64,000 nucleotides of DNA from Rhodococcus rhodochrous (GTDB taxonomy: Bacteria; Actinomycetota; Actinomycetes; Mycobacteriales; Mycobacteriaceae): assembly GCF_014854695.1 (NCBI RefSeq), contig NZ_CP027557.1:1550001-1614000 (forward strand). The letters run 5' to 3'. Positions 8,462 through 16,649 of the stretch are shown piece by piece. The notes beneath the pieces are model-generated. The model was not told the origin of the DNA, searched no databases, and worked only from the letters and a program-made list of their open reading frames with translations. Position numbers and translations under genes: made by a program. Positions within the stretch are counted from its first letter, which is position 1; each line of letters begins with the position of its first letter.

Positions 8462-9094
8462 ATGCCGTTGACGTTCTTCCCCGGATCGGTCGGCCGGGTC
8501 CACTGGCGGTCCTGGCCGGTCGAGGATGCGCGTGCCGCTGTCGTGTTCGCCCACGGCTTCGGGCAGCACACCGGGCACTACCACCGTTTCGCGTCCGGTC
8601 TCGCGGCCCACGGCATCGCACTGTGGGGACTCGACCTCGCCGGCCACGGACTCTCGGAAGGAGAACTCGGCTCACCCGGCGACGTCGGGCGCCACGCCGA
8701 GGACTTCGGCGTGCTCGCCGGGATCGCCGCCGAGTCGGGTCTGCCCCTGGTGGCCATGGGACATTCCCTCGGTGCGGCAACCGTCCTGACGGCGCTGGCG
8801 TCCGGCGCGTCCAGCGGCACCCGTTTCGCGGGCGTCGTCCTGTGCGGTACGCCGCGCACCGCGGCGCTGCCGGCGACGGCCGAAGCGCTTCGCACGAGCG
8901 ATCTGCCGGTCCTGCTGGTCCACGGCGTCGACGATCGGCTCGCCCCGATCGATCCGGTGCGCGACTGGGCGGCGGCGGTGCCGCGGGCGCAGCTGCTCGA
9001 CTATCCCGATGCCGGGCACGACCTGCTCCACGAGCCCGTCCATCGCAGGGTGACCTCGGACGTCGCCGGGTTCGTGGGCGGCCTGGCCGTCTGA
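8462..9094 (+). CDS. Alpha/beta hydrolase, monoacylglycerol-lipase-like
   Basis: A 210-residue serine hydrolase. The nucleophile elbow is GHSLGAAT, the oxyanion HG is in FAHGFGQHTGHYHRFA, the acid Asp lies in HGVDDRLAP and the His in DAGHDLLHE. This spacing fits monoacylglycerol lipase or lysophospholipase-like enzymes, although the protein is shorter than the usual 270-280 residues because the cap is small. An in-frame ATG at 8453 would add three residues; 8462 gives better spacing from GAGA. It lies 28 bp after the PLP gene and is followed by a strong hairpin, so it ends the operon. Confidence 0.82.
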   Translation: MPLTFFPGSVGRVHWRSWPVEDARAAVVFAHGFGQHTGHYHRFASGLAAHGIALWGLDLAGHGLSEGELGSPGDVGRHAEDFGVLAGIAAESGLPLVAMGHSLGAATVLTALASGASSGTRFAGVVLCGTPRTAALPATAEALRTSDLPVLLVHGVDDRLAPIDPVRDWAAAVPRAQLLDYPDAGHDLLHEPVHRRVTSDVAGFVGGLAV

Positions 9095-9116
9095 CACCGC
9101 AGTCCCCGGAAGACGA

Positions 9117-9146
9117 CCGGGCCCCTCGCGGTTGCGAGGGGCCCGG
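9117..9146. terminator. Bidirectional hairpin terminator
   Basis: A perfect 13-bp stem (CCGGGCCCCTCGC and its complement) with a 4-nt loop lies between the convergent ends of the hydrolase gene and fadD15. No T-run is present, which is common in high-GC actinobacteria. Confidence 0.8.
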
Positions 9147-9159
9147 TGTGTTCGAAGCG

Positions 9160-10962
9160 TCAGTTGTAGATCGCTGCGATCTCGGCGCCGTGCTTGTCGT
9201 GGATGATGTTCCGCTTGAGCTTGAGCGTCGGGGTCAGCTCACCGCTCTCGATGCTGAAGTCGGTCTCGAGGATGCGGTACTTGCGGATCGACTCGGCCTT
9301 CGAGACCTTCTTGTTGGTCTCGGCGACGGCCTCGTCGATCTCGGCGATCAGGTCGGGGTTCTTGATCAGTTCCGCGACCGTCGTGCCCGCCGGCAGGTTG
9401 TGGCGCTCGAGCCAGCCCGGCAGTGCCTCCGGATCGAGAGTGATCAGCGCGCCGACGAACGGCTTGGAATCGCCGACCACGATGACCTGGCTGATCAGCG
9501 GGTGGGCGCGCAGCGAATCCTCGAGGACGGCCGGCGCGACGTTCTTGCCACCCGCGGTGACGATGAGTTCCTTCTTGCGGCCGGTGATCGAGATGAAGCC
9601 GTCCTCGTCGATCGCACCGATGTCGCCGGTGTGGAACCAGCCGTCGCGAATGGCTTCGTCGGTGGCCTTGTCGTTCTGCCAGTAACCGTCGAACACCTGG
9701 GGACCCTTGAGCAGCAGTTCGCCGTCCTCGGCGATCTTCGCCGCGCAGCCGTTGAACGGCTTGCCGACGGTGCCGATCTTCTGAGCTGCCGGGGTGTTCA
9801 TGATGATGCCGCCGGTGGTCTCCGTCAGACCGTAACCCTCGTAGATGGTGACGCCGACACCGCGGAAGAAGTGGCCGAGACGTGCGCCGAGTGCGGCGCC
9901 GCCCGAGACGGCACGCGTGACGTTGCCGCCGAGCGCGGCCTTGAGCTTGCCGTAGACCAGCTTGTCGAAGACGAAGTGCTGGATCTTCAGGGCGAGGCCG
10001 GGGCCGCCGTTCTCGAGTGCCTTGCTGTACTCGATCGCGACGTCGGAGGCCTTCTCGAAGATCTTGCCCTTGCCGCCGTCGTAGGCCTTCTGCTTGGCCG
10101 AGTTGTAGACCTTCTCGAACACGCGGGGCACCGACAGGATGAAGTTCGGCTTGAAGACCGCGAACTGATCGAGCAGCGTCGACAGGTCGGAGGTGTGGCC
10201 CACGGTGACCTTGCTGTCGAAGGCCGCGAAGGAGATCAGGCGGGCGAAGACGTGCGCCATCGGGATGAACAGCAGGGTGCGCTGACCCTCGTGCATCGAA
10301 TCGGGCAGGGCGAGACCGCAGGCGGCGGACTCGGAGGCGAAGTGACGGTGCTTGAGCTGCACGCCCTTCGGCCGGCCCGTGGTGCCGGAGGTGTAGATGA
10401 GGGTCGCAGCGGATTCGGCCGTGACCGAGTTGCGCCGTTCCTCGACCTGCTCGTCGGTGACCGCCGCGCCGCGTGCGATGAGTTCGTCGACCGCGCTCTT
10501 GCCGCCCGGCGCGGGCTCGATCTGCAGGACCTCACGCACGGTCGGGGCGTTCTCGGCGACCTCGCGGACCGTGTCGACGTGACCGGAGTTCTCGACGATG
10601 AGCAGCTTGGTTCCGGAGTCCTCGAGGATCCACTGGGCCTGGTCGGCCGACGACGTTTCGTAGATCGCGACGGTGGCACCGCCCGCGGTCCAGATCGCGT
10701 AGTCGAGGAGCACCCACTCGTAGCGGGTCGCCGCCAGCACCGCGACGCGATCGCCGAGTTCGATGCCCGACGCCATCAGGCCCTTCGCCACGGCGCGTAC
10801 CTCGGATGCGAACTGACGCGCGGTGACGGGAACCCACTTGCCGTCGACCAGCCGCTCGAACGGCACGAACTCCGGCGACTCCTTCTCGTGGCGGAAGACG
10901 CTGTCGGCCATCGACGTGTTCTCGGGGATCGAGAACGACTGTGGCACGGCAATCTCACTCAC
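9160..10962 (-). CDS. fadD15: Long-chain fatty-acid-CoA ligase, FadD15-like
   Basis: 600 residues, the same length as M. tuberculosis FadD15, with the family start SEIAVPQSFSIPENTS. It activates long-chain fatty acids to acyl-CoA by way of an acyl-adenylate. All motifs are intact: the P-loop YTSGTTGRPKGVQLKH, A5 YEGYGLTETTGG, A7 GWFHTGDIGAIDEDGF, A8 GRKKELIVTAGGKNV, and the C-terminal lysine region TPTLKLKRNII. Start GTG 10962 follows GGAGGGG at ideal spacing; longer open-frame starts have no ribosome site. The leader region is now bounded by the IS110 element about 150 bp upstream, so its native distal promoter may have been displaced. Confidence 0.92.
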   Translation of the reverse strand: MSEIAVPQSFSIPENTSMADSVFRHEKESPEFVPFERLVDGKWVPVTARQFASEVRAVAKGLMASGIELGDRVAVLAATRYEWVLLDYAIWTAGGATVAIYETSSADQAQWILEDSGTKLLIVENSGHVDTVREVAENAPTVREVLQIEPAPGGKSAVDELIARGAAVTDEQVEERRNSVTAESAATLIYTSGTTGRPKGVQLKHRHFASESAACGLALPDSMHEGQRTLLFIPMAHVFARLISFAAFDSKVTVGHTSDLSTLLDQFAVFKPNFILSVPRVFEKVYNSAKQKAYDGGKGKIFEKASDVAIEYSKALENGGPGLALKIQHFVFDKLVYGKLKAALGGNVTRAVSGGAALGARLGHFFRGVGVTIYEGYGLTETTGGIIMNTPAAQKIGTVGKPFNGCAAKIAEDGELLLKGPQVFDGYWQNDKATDEAIRDGWFHTGDIGAIDEDGFISITGRKKELIVTAGGKNVAPAVLEDSLRAHPLISQVIVVGDSKPFVGALITLDPEALPGWLERHNLPAGTTVAELIKNPDLIAEIDEAVAETNKKVSKAESIRKYRILETDFSIESGELTPTLKLKRNIIHDKHGAEIAAIYN

Positions 10963-11089
10963 TGTGACCCCTCCATCGTTAGATACTGTCGGTGTGCATT
11001 GCATCACATGTCATTGGGAAATGCATTACCCCTCGGACTGATTTGCCCCTTTTTTACAGTCCGATAAGCAGTGATCTACGTAACAATGC

Positions 11090-11101
11090 TACCCGCCGGT
11101 A
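11090..11101. promoter_or_regulatory. Short dyad TACC-N4-GGTA upstream of fadD15
   Basis: TACCCGCCGGTA lies about 130 bp before the fadD15 start and just outside the likely IS left end. The 4-bp arms are short. It could be an operator for a fatty-acid TetR-type regulator, but this is only a candidate. Confidence 0.25.
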
Positions 11102-11137
11102 ACGAGGATTACCACTATCCCAGTGTCACGCTTGATG

Positions 11138-11279
11138 GTGTCGACCGGTTCGCTCCACCGTTATCTACGCCTTCGTGGCTTGTGTCCGTAGTGCGGCCGG
11201 TCGACACAAAGCGGACCGGCCGATCTGGCTTGAGAGGAGCGTGGCGTCGCCCCCACTGGGATATGCCGATCGACCGGCC
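11138..11279 (+). ncRNA. Candidate bridge RNA of the IS110 element
   Basis: The left non-coding end folds into two successive stem-loops. The first closes with a perfect 11-bp stem (GTGTCGACCGG at 11138-11148 with 11197-11207) and contains an inner CTACG/CGTAG pair. The second closes with GGCC and GATC segments (11218-11225 with 11268-11279, one bulge) and contains GTGG/CCAC. Two internal loops are what IS110 bridge RNAs use to bind target and donor DNA. The location upstream of the recombinase is also right. Loop-to-DNA matches were not proven here. Confidence 0.55.
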
Positions 11280-11319
11280 CCTGCCACCCACCCGCTACCT
11301 GGGCAGGAGACATACCACC

Positions 11320-12351
11320 ATGATGGTCATCGGAATCGACGCACACAAGCGCACCCACACCGCCGTCGCCGCCGATCAGGCGGGGCGGCACCTATCGACG
11401 AAAACCGTTGGCACCACCAGCAAAGACCACCTGGCCCTGCTGCAGTGGGCGACCGAACACGGCGACGACCGCCTCTGGGCGATCGAGGACTGCCGGCACC
11501 TGAGCCGCCGACTCGAACGAGATCTGCTCGCTGCCGGTGAACGAGTGGTCCGGGTACCGCCGAAACTGATGGCGAATGCGCGTGATGCTGCCCGCACCTA
11601 CGGCAAATCCGATCCCATCGATGCTCTCGCAGTCGCCCGCGCAGCACTGCGCGAGCCGGATCTACCCGTAGCCCGCCTCGACGGCGCCGACCGCGAGATT
11701 CGATTGCTGGTCGACCACCGGGAGGACCTCGTCGCCGAACGCACCCGCATCATCTCCCGACTGCGGTGGCACCTCCACGAACTCGACCCGGCCTGGCGAC
11801 CGCCCACGAAACTGGATCGGACCAGCGCTTTCGACAAGATAGGGGCGCACGTTGCGACGTTCTCCGGGTTGGTCGCGGACTTGGCTCTGCGTCTTGTTGA
11901 ACACCTGCGTCGTCTCACCGTCGAGATCGATGAGCTCGCCGCGGAGATCACTTCCCGAACGACGATGCTGGCGCCGTCGTTATTGGCGATCCCCGGTTGC
12001 GCCGCGTTGACCGCAGCGAAGATCATCGGTGAGACCGCCGGTATCGACCGGTTCCGTTCCAAGGACTCCTTCGCCCGGCACAACGGAACTGCACCGCTAC
12101 CGGTGTGGTCGTCGAATCATGCTCGACATCGACTCTCACGCACGGGAAACCGACAACTCAACGCCGCGATACACCGGATCGCGCTCACTCAGGCGCGTTG
12201 CCATGAGGACGCACGCGCTCTCTTGGCTCGCCGGAAGGCAGGCGGGGATGGCGGGATGGAAGCACTCCGCGTCCTCAAACGCCGGTTGTCGGATGTCGTC
12301 TTCCGAGCGATGGTCGCGGACCAATCATCACTTATGGACCTTGCCGCTTGA
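11320..12351 (+). CDS. IS110-family transposase (DEDD RuvC-like recombinase)
   Basis: 343 residues with both halves of the family. The N-terminal RuvC-like DEDD domain shows MVIGIDAHKRTHTAV (first Asp), WAIEDCRHLSRRLERDL (Glu) and GKSDPIDALAVARAAL (two Asp). The C-terminal Transposase_20 domain has LLAIPGCAALTAAKIIGE, then WSSNHARHRLSRTGNRQLN, which supplies the conserved serine region. The frame is complete, so the element may be active. ATG 11320 follows CAGGAG at 10 bp; a second ATG is directly behind it. The TGA stop is embedded in a TTGACA hexamer. Confidence 0.92.
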   Translation: MMVIGIDAHKRTHTAVAADQAGRHLSTKTVGTTSKDHLALLQWATEHGDDRLWAIEDCRHLSRRLERDLLAAGERVVRVPPKLMANARDAARTYGKSDPIDALAVARAALREPDLPVARLDGADREIRLLVDHREDLVAERTRIISRLRWHLHELDPAWRPPTKLDRTSAFDKIGAHVATFSGLVADLALRLVEHLRRLTVEIDELAAEITSRTTMLAPSLLAIPGCAALTAAKIIGETAGIDRFRSKDSFARHNGTAPLPVWSSNHARHRLSRTGNRQLNAAIHRIALTQARCHEDARALLARRKAGGDGGMEALRVLKRRLSDVVFRAMVADQSSLMDLAA

Positions 12352-13063
12352 CAGAGGAGCTAGGGATAGTCTCGTCGGTTTTTCCGGTACCCGAAGTACC
12401 GGTATCGCGGAGGAGGCGGACGGCCTCGTCGTCGCCGAGCTGGTGGAAATCCTTGTAAGCAGCGCCGACGCTGTCGGTGTCCACCGGTGTCCAGGGGCAG
12501 ATCACCTCATCGGCCACCCGGCCCACTCGGCGCAGTGCTTCCGGGGAAGCCACCGGCACCGCAAGGACGACTCGGTCGGCGCCGGATGCGCGCGCAGCGA
12601 GACAGGCCACCGCCGCCGTCGCGCCCGTGGCCACCCCGTCGTCGACGACGACCGCCGTGCGGCCTGCCAGTGGTACGCGGGCGCGACCCGCGCGCAGGAA
12701 ATCGGCGCGGCGGGCCAGTTCGGCGAGTTCGCGTCTCTCGATGTTGTCGACGGATTCGGGGGCTATCCGCCCGCGCCGGATCACGTCCTCGTTGAGGACC
12801 CGGAAGACGCCCTCGCCTGCCGCCTCCCCGGACTCGGTGGTCGGGCCTTCGGCGATCGCGCCCATCGCGAGTTCCGGATGCCACGGCACGCCCAGTTTGC
12901 GGACGACGAGGACATCCAGGGGTGCGTCGAGGGCGGCGGCGAGTTCGCGGGCGACGGGGATGCCGCCACGGGGAAGTGCGAGAACCACCGGGTCGGCGTC
13001 GCGCAGGTGCCCGGCCGACCGGGCGAGTCGCCGGCCCGCCTCCTCGCGCGTGGCGTACCGCAC
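12332..13063 (-). CDS. Phosphoribosyltransferase-domain protein with IS-derived C-terminus
   Basis: 243 residues. The PRPP-binding motif is VVVDDGVATGATA near residue 143, and an N-terminal LALPRGGIPVARELA is typical of stand-alone phosphoribosyltransferases of unknown substrate. The natural end is probably just after DDEAVRLLRDTG; the last residues, IPSSSVKRQGP, and the stop codon are encoded by the right end of the IS110 element, and the gene overlaps the transposase gene tail to tail by 20 bp. The catalytic core is untouched, so it may still work. Start GTG 13063 has GGAGG only two bases away. Confidence 0.8.
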   Translation of the reverse strand: MRYATREEAGRRLARSAGHLRDADPVVLALPRGGIPVARELAAALDAPLDVLVVRKLGVPWHPELAMGAIAEGPTTESGEAAGEGVFRVLNEDVIRRGRIAPESVDNIERRELAELARRADFLRAGRARVPLAGRTAVVVDDGVATGATAAVACLAARASGADRVVLAVPVASPEALRRVGRVADEVICPWTPVDTDSVGAAYKDFHQLGDDEAVRLLRDTGTSGTGKTDETIPSSSVKRQGP

Positions 13064-13079
13064 GCCTCCAGTATGGGAC

Positions 13080-13121
13080 GGTCCGCCCGGGCGGGGCGAG
13101 CATTCGCCGCCCGGACGGACC
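13080..13121 (-). terminator. Hairpin terminator of the TrpB-like gene
   Basis: Arms GGTCCGCCCGGGCGGGGCGA and TCGCCGCCCGGACGGACC pair with one G-T pair and one small bulge around a 4-nt loop. The hairpin lies 11 bp after the TrpB-like stop on the minus strand and just before the phosphoribosyltransferase start. Confidence 0.65.
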
Positions 13122-13131
13122 GATGGGGATC

Positions 13132-14448
13132 TCAGTCGAGCTCGCCCGACAGGTAGGAGTGGTAGGCGGGCAGATCGAGCTGACCGTGGCCGGACAGGCC
13201 GATCACGATCACCTCGGGCTCGGTGAGGCCCCGTGCGTACTCCGCGGCCGCGGCGATCGCGTGCGACGACTCCGGCGCCGGCACGATGCCCTCGTTCCGG
13301 GCGAAGAGCACCGCCGCGGAGAAGGCATCGGTCTGTGCCACGGACCGTCCCTGCACGTAACCGAGCTCGACCGTGTGGCTGAGCAACGGTGCCATGCCGT
13401 GGTACCGCAGCCCGCCGGCGTGGATCGGATCCGGGATGAAGTCCTGGCCGAGGGTATGCATCTTCAGCAACGGCGTCAGGCCCGCGATGTCGCCGTGGTC
13501 GTAGCGGTACTCACCGCGGGTGATCGACGGGCACGCCGAGGGCTCGACGGCCACGACGCGCGTCGTCGCCCGCTCGTGGATGACCTCGCGCAGGAACGGG
13601 AACGACAGGCCGGCGAGGTTCGAACCGCCACCTGCGCAACCGAAGACCACATCTGCCTGGTCCTCGCCCGCGGCCCGCAACTGCTCCACGGCCTCGAGGC
13701 CGATGACGGTCTGGTGCAGCACCACGTGATTGAGCACGCTGCCGAGGGTGTAGCGGGCGGCGGCGTCCTTCACCGCGACCTCCACGGCCTCCGACACCGC
13801 GATGCCGAGCGAGCCGGGAGTGTCCGGATGTTCGGCGAGGACGGCGCGACCGGCCTCCGTCAGATCGGACGGGCTGGGATGAACTGTGCCGCCGTAGGTC
13901 TCGATGAGGAAACGGCGGTAGGGCTTCGAGTCGTAGGAGGCGCGGACCTGCCACACCTCGAGATCGATACCGAACTTCGCGCACGCGAACGACAGGGCAG
14001 AACCCCACTGTCCCGCACCTGTTTCCGTCGTCAGTCGGGTGACGCCGTCGAGCGAGTTGTAGTACGCCTGGGCCACCGCCGAATTCACCTTGTGGCTGCC
14101 CACCGGGCTCACGCCCTCGTACTTGACGTAGATGCGGGCCGGGGTGCCGAGTGCCTTCTCGAACGAGCGGGCGCGGAACAGGGGAGTGGAGCGGTAACCG
14201 GCGTAGACCTCGCGCACGGCCTCCGGGATCTCGATGTCGGTCTCGGTCGACAGCTCCTGCGCGATCAGCCCCGAGGCGAACAGCGGCGCGAGATCGTCGG
14301 CGGTGATCGGCTCGCGGGTGCCCGGGTGCAGGTGCGGCGGCGGGGCCACCTCGAGGTCGCCGACGATGTTGTACCAGTGCGTCGGAATGCCCGAATCGGC
14401 GACGGACGGGGATGTCGCGGACACGTGCGAGGAAGGGGGAGCCGTCAC
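13132..14448 (-). CDS. TrpB-like PLP enzyme (TrpB2 class)
   Basis: 438 residues, the size of class-2 tryptophan synthase beta chains. The PLP lysine is in [19 protein letters not shown], the substrate loop [17 protein letters not shown], and the phosphate site CAGGGSN. Such proteins join indole and serine in vitro, or act as serine/threonine deaminases; no trpA or other tryptophan gene is near, so it probably does not work in the standard operon. GTG 14448 with AAGGA 9 bp upstream is chosen over a longer frame with a low-complexity Pro-rich lead. The gene is divergent from the helicase and ends in its own hairpin. Confidence 0.85.
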   Translation of the reverse strand: MTAPPSSHVSATSPSVADSGIPTHWYNIVGDLEVAPPPHLHPGTREPITADDLAPLFASGLIAQELSTETDIEIPEAVREVYAGYRSTPLFRARSFEKALGTPARIYVKYEGVSPVGSHKVNSAVAQAYYNSLDGVTRLTTETGAGQWGSALSFACAKFGIDLEVWQVRASYDSKPYRRFLIETYGGTVHPSPSDLTEAGRAVLAEHPDTPGSLGIAVSEAVEVAVKDAAARYTLGSVLNHVVLHQTVIGLEAVEQLRAAGEDQADVVFGCAGGGSNLAGLSFPFLREVIHERATTRVVAVEPSACPSITRGEYRYDHGDIAGLTPLLKMHTLGQDFIPDPIHAGGLRYHGMAPLLSHTVELGYVQGRSVAQTDAFSAAVLFARNEGIVPAPESSHAIAAAAEYARGLTEPEVIVIGLSGHGQLDLPAYHSYLSGELD

Positions 14449-14606
14449 TGTGGAATCCTTCGGTCGGGGGCACGGAACCCGCCCAGTGTGACGCGCCCCG
14501 GATGGAGGCGGCGGCGTGGGGTGTGCCATTATTCGCGCGCTCGAGCCCAGGTCGTAGCCGGGTCCGGGCGCGAAGAGGTGGGTCCATCCGATAAACTGCT
14601 GGTCAA

Positions 14607-16487
14607 ATGAGTGAAATTCAAGACGCCCCCGACCAGGAGACCGCAGCTCTCACGTTTGCCGATCTCGACATCGATGCCCGTGTGCTGCAAGCTCTTTCGG
14701 ACGTGGGTTACGAGTCCCCGTCGCCGATCCAGGCGGCGACCATCCCACCGCTGCTGGAGGGACGGGACGTCGTCGGTCTCGCTCAGACCGGCACCGGCAA
14801 GACCGCCGCCTTCGCAGTGCCGATCCTCTCGCGTATCGACACCTCCGTGAAGCGGCCCCAGGCGCTGGTGCTGGCGCCCACCCGAGAGCTCGCGCTGCAG
14901 GTCGCGGAGGCTTTCGGTAAGTATTCCGTCCATATCCCGGGCCTGTCCGTCCTGCCCATCTACGGCGGCCAGGCATACGGTGTACAGCTGTCCGGTCTCC
15001 GCCGCGGCGCCCAGGTCATCGTCGGTACCCCCGGACGTGTGATCGATCACCTCGCCAAGGGCACCCTCGACATCTCCGAGCTCGAGTTCCTCGTCCTCGA
15101 CGAGGCCGACGAGATGCTCACCATGGGCTTCCAGGAGGACGTCGAGCGCATCCTCGCCGACACCCCCGACACCAAGCAGGTCGCGCTGTTCTCCGCGACC
15201 ATGCCGGGCGCGATCCGCCGGCTGTCGAAGCAGTACCTGAAGGATCCGCAGGAGATCACCGTCAAGTCGAAGACGACGACGTCGGCGAACATCTCCCAGC
15301 GCTGGGTTCTCGTCTCCCATCAGCGCAAGCTCGACGCGCTGACCCGAATCCTCGAGGTCGAGACCTTCGAGGCCATGATCATCTTCGTGCGCACGAAGCA
15401 GGCCACCGAGGACCTGGCCGAGCGCCTGCGGGCCCGCGGTTTCTCCGCCGCCGCCATCAACGGCGACATCGTGCAGGCCCAGCGCGAGCGCACGATCAAC
15501 CAGCTCAAGAACGGCACGCTCGACATCCTCGTCGCCACCGACGTCGCCGCGCGTGGTCTCGACGTCGAGCGCATCAGCCACGTCGTCAACTACGACATCC
15601 CTCACGACACCGAGTCGTACGTGCACCGCATCGGCCGCACGGGTCGCGCCGGCCGCACCGGCGACGCGCTGCTGTTCGTCGCTCCGCGTGAGCGGCACCT
15701 GCTCAAGGCGATCGAGCGGGCCACCCGCCAGCCCCTCGCAGAGATGCAGCTGCCCACCGTCGAGGACGTCAACGCCCAGCGCGTGTCGAAGTTCAACGAC
15801 TCGATCACCGAGGCGCTCGCCTCCGATCACCTGCAGCTGTTCCGCACGTTCATCGAGGACTACGAGCGCGAGCACGACGTGCCGCTCGCCGACATCGCGG
15901 CCGCGCTGGCGGTGCTGTCTCGCGACGGCGAGTCGTTCCTCATGGAGGCCGAACCCGAGCCGGTCGCACCGCCGCGCCGCGAGCGCGAACCGCGCGAGCG
16001 TCCGCCGCGTCGTTTCGACGACGGGCCGAAGGTCGGTCGCGACGGCCAGGAGATGACCACCTACCGCATCGCCGTGGGCAAGCGTCACCGCGTGCAGCCC
16101 GGTGCGATCGTCGGTGCCATCGCCAACGAGGGCGGTCTGCGCCGCGGCGATTTCGGGCACATCAGCATCCGTGCCGACCACAGCCTCGTCGAGCTGCCGA
16201 AGGATCTGTCGCCGCAGACCCTCGATGCGCTGCGCTCCACCCGCATCTCGGGCGTGCTCATCCAGCTGCAGCCCGACTCCGGTGCACCGTCCGGACGTCC
16301 CAGCTCGTATCGCGGACGCGACGACCGTCGCGGCGACGATCGGCGCGGGGGAGACCGTCGCGATCAGGGCAAGCGTGATCGCGGGGGCAAGCGCGAGTAC
16401 GGCGAGAGCCGTGGTGGCCGCTCCGGCGACTTCACGCACCGCAGCGACCGCAGCGACCGGGGTGGTCGCGGCGGCTACCGCGACTGA
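14607..16487 (+). CDS. deaD: DEAD-box ATP-dependent RNA helicase (DeaD/CsdA type)
   Basis: 626 residues. It unwinds RNA in ribosome assembly, mRNA turnover and cold adaptation. Motifs in order: Q motif [18 protein letters not shown], Ia [54 protein letters not shown]. After the core comes a DbpA-type RNA-binding domain (about residues 480-555; [23 protein letters not shown]) and then a basic, unstructured RG/DR-rich tail of 60 residues. No clear ribosome site is seen before ATG 14607, and the 158-bp gap to the TrpB-like gene probably holds both promoters. Confidence 0.95.
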   Translation: MSEIQDAPDQETAALTFADLDIDARVLQALSDVGYESPSPIQAATIPPLLEGRDVVGLAQTGTGKTAAFAVPILSRIDTSVKRPQALVLAPTRELALQVAEAFGKYSVHIPGLSVLPIYGGQAYGVQLSGLRRGAQVIVGTPGRVIDHLAKGTLDISELEFLVLDEADEMLTMGFQEDVERILADTPDTKQVALFSATMPGAIRRLSKQYLKDPQEITVKSKTTTSANISQRWVLVSHQRKLDALTRILEVETFEAMIIFVRTKQATEDLAERLRARGFSAAAINGDIVQAQRERTINQLKNGTLDILVATDVAARGLDVERISHVVNYDIPHDTESYVHRIGRTGRAGRTGDALLFVAPRERHLLKAIERATRQPLAEMQLPTVEDVNAQRVSKFNDSITEALASDHLQLFRTFIEDYEREHDVPLADIAAALAVLSRDGESFLMEAEPEPVAPPRREREPRERPPRRFDDGPKVGRDGQEMTTYRIAVGKRHRVQPGAIVGAIANEGGLRRGDFGHISIRADHSLVELPKDLSPQTLDALRSTRISGVLIQLQPDSGAPSGRPSSYRGRDDRRGDDRRGGDRRDQGKRDRGGKREYGESRGGRSGDFTHRSDRSDRGGRGGYRD

Positions 16488-16493
16488 CCTCGA

Positions 16494-16649
16494 TCAGCCC
16501 GTCGTTCGGTATATCGAGGCGGCGACCGGATCGGCATCGCGACGATTGTCGCCGCTGACCCGGCCGCCGGTGGCGACCGGTGCGTTGCGCACGGCATCGC
16601 ACTGGTCGTAGAACAGCGGCAGCAGCAGGTCGCGTTCGCGGACGCTCAT
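16494..16649 (-). CDS. Small ORF, 51 codons, overlapping the ABC exporter stop
   Basis: ATG 16649 overlaps the exporter's TGA in an ATGA arrangement, the usual sign of translational coupling. The predicted product starts MSVRERDLLLPLFYDQCDAV and has no membrane helix; the second half is basic and probably flexible. It ends 6 bp before the convergent helicase stop. I do not recognise a family. The codon choice is ordinary for this genome. It could be a real small partner of the exporter or a chance frame; the ATGA overlap and high-GC third positions favour translation. Confidence 0.5.
   Translation of the reverse strand: MSVRERDLLLPLFYDQCDAVRNAPVATGGRVSGDNRRDADPVAASIYRTTG

Larger units (their letters stand above)
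11115..12369 (+). mobile_element. IS110-family insertion sequence (about 1.25 kb)
   Basis: The element has one transposase gene, about 200 bp of non-coding sequence on its left and only about 18 bp on its right after the stop. That layout is typical of the IS110 subgroup. Proposed ends are a 7-bp inverted pair, CTATCCC (11115-11121) and GGGATAG (12363-12369); these family members often lack clear terminal repeats, so the ends are uncertain by some tens of bases. TTGACA (12348-12353) overlaps the transposase stop and would act as a -35 box when the excised circle joins right end to left end. No target duplication is recognised, as expected for the family. Confidence 0.7.

Noticed and set aside
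8623-11067. Plus-strand open frame of about 810 codons opposite fadD15
   Set aside because: It overlaps a textbook FadD15 on the other strand and also a terminator hairpin; composition is that of a shadow frame.
12384-12402. Hairpin CCGGTAC-N5-GTACCGG next to a T-run, considered as a terminator
   Set aside because: The T-run lies on the wrong side for plus-strand transcription, and on the minus strand the hairpin is inside the phosphoribosyltransferase coding sequence.
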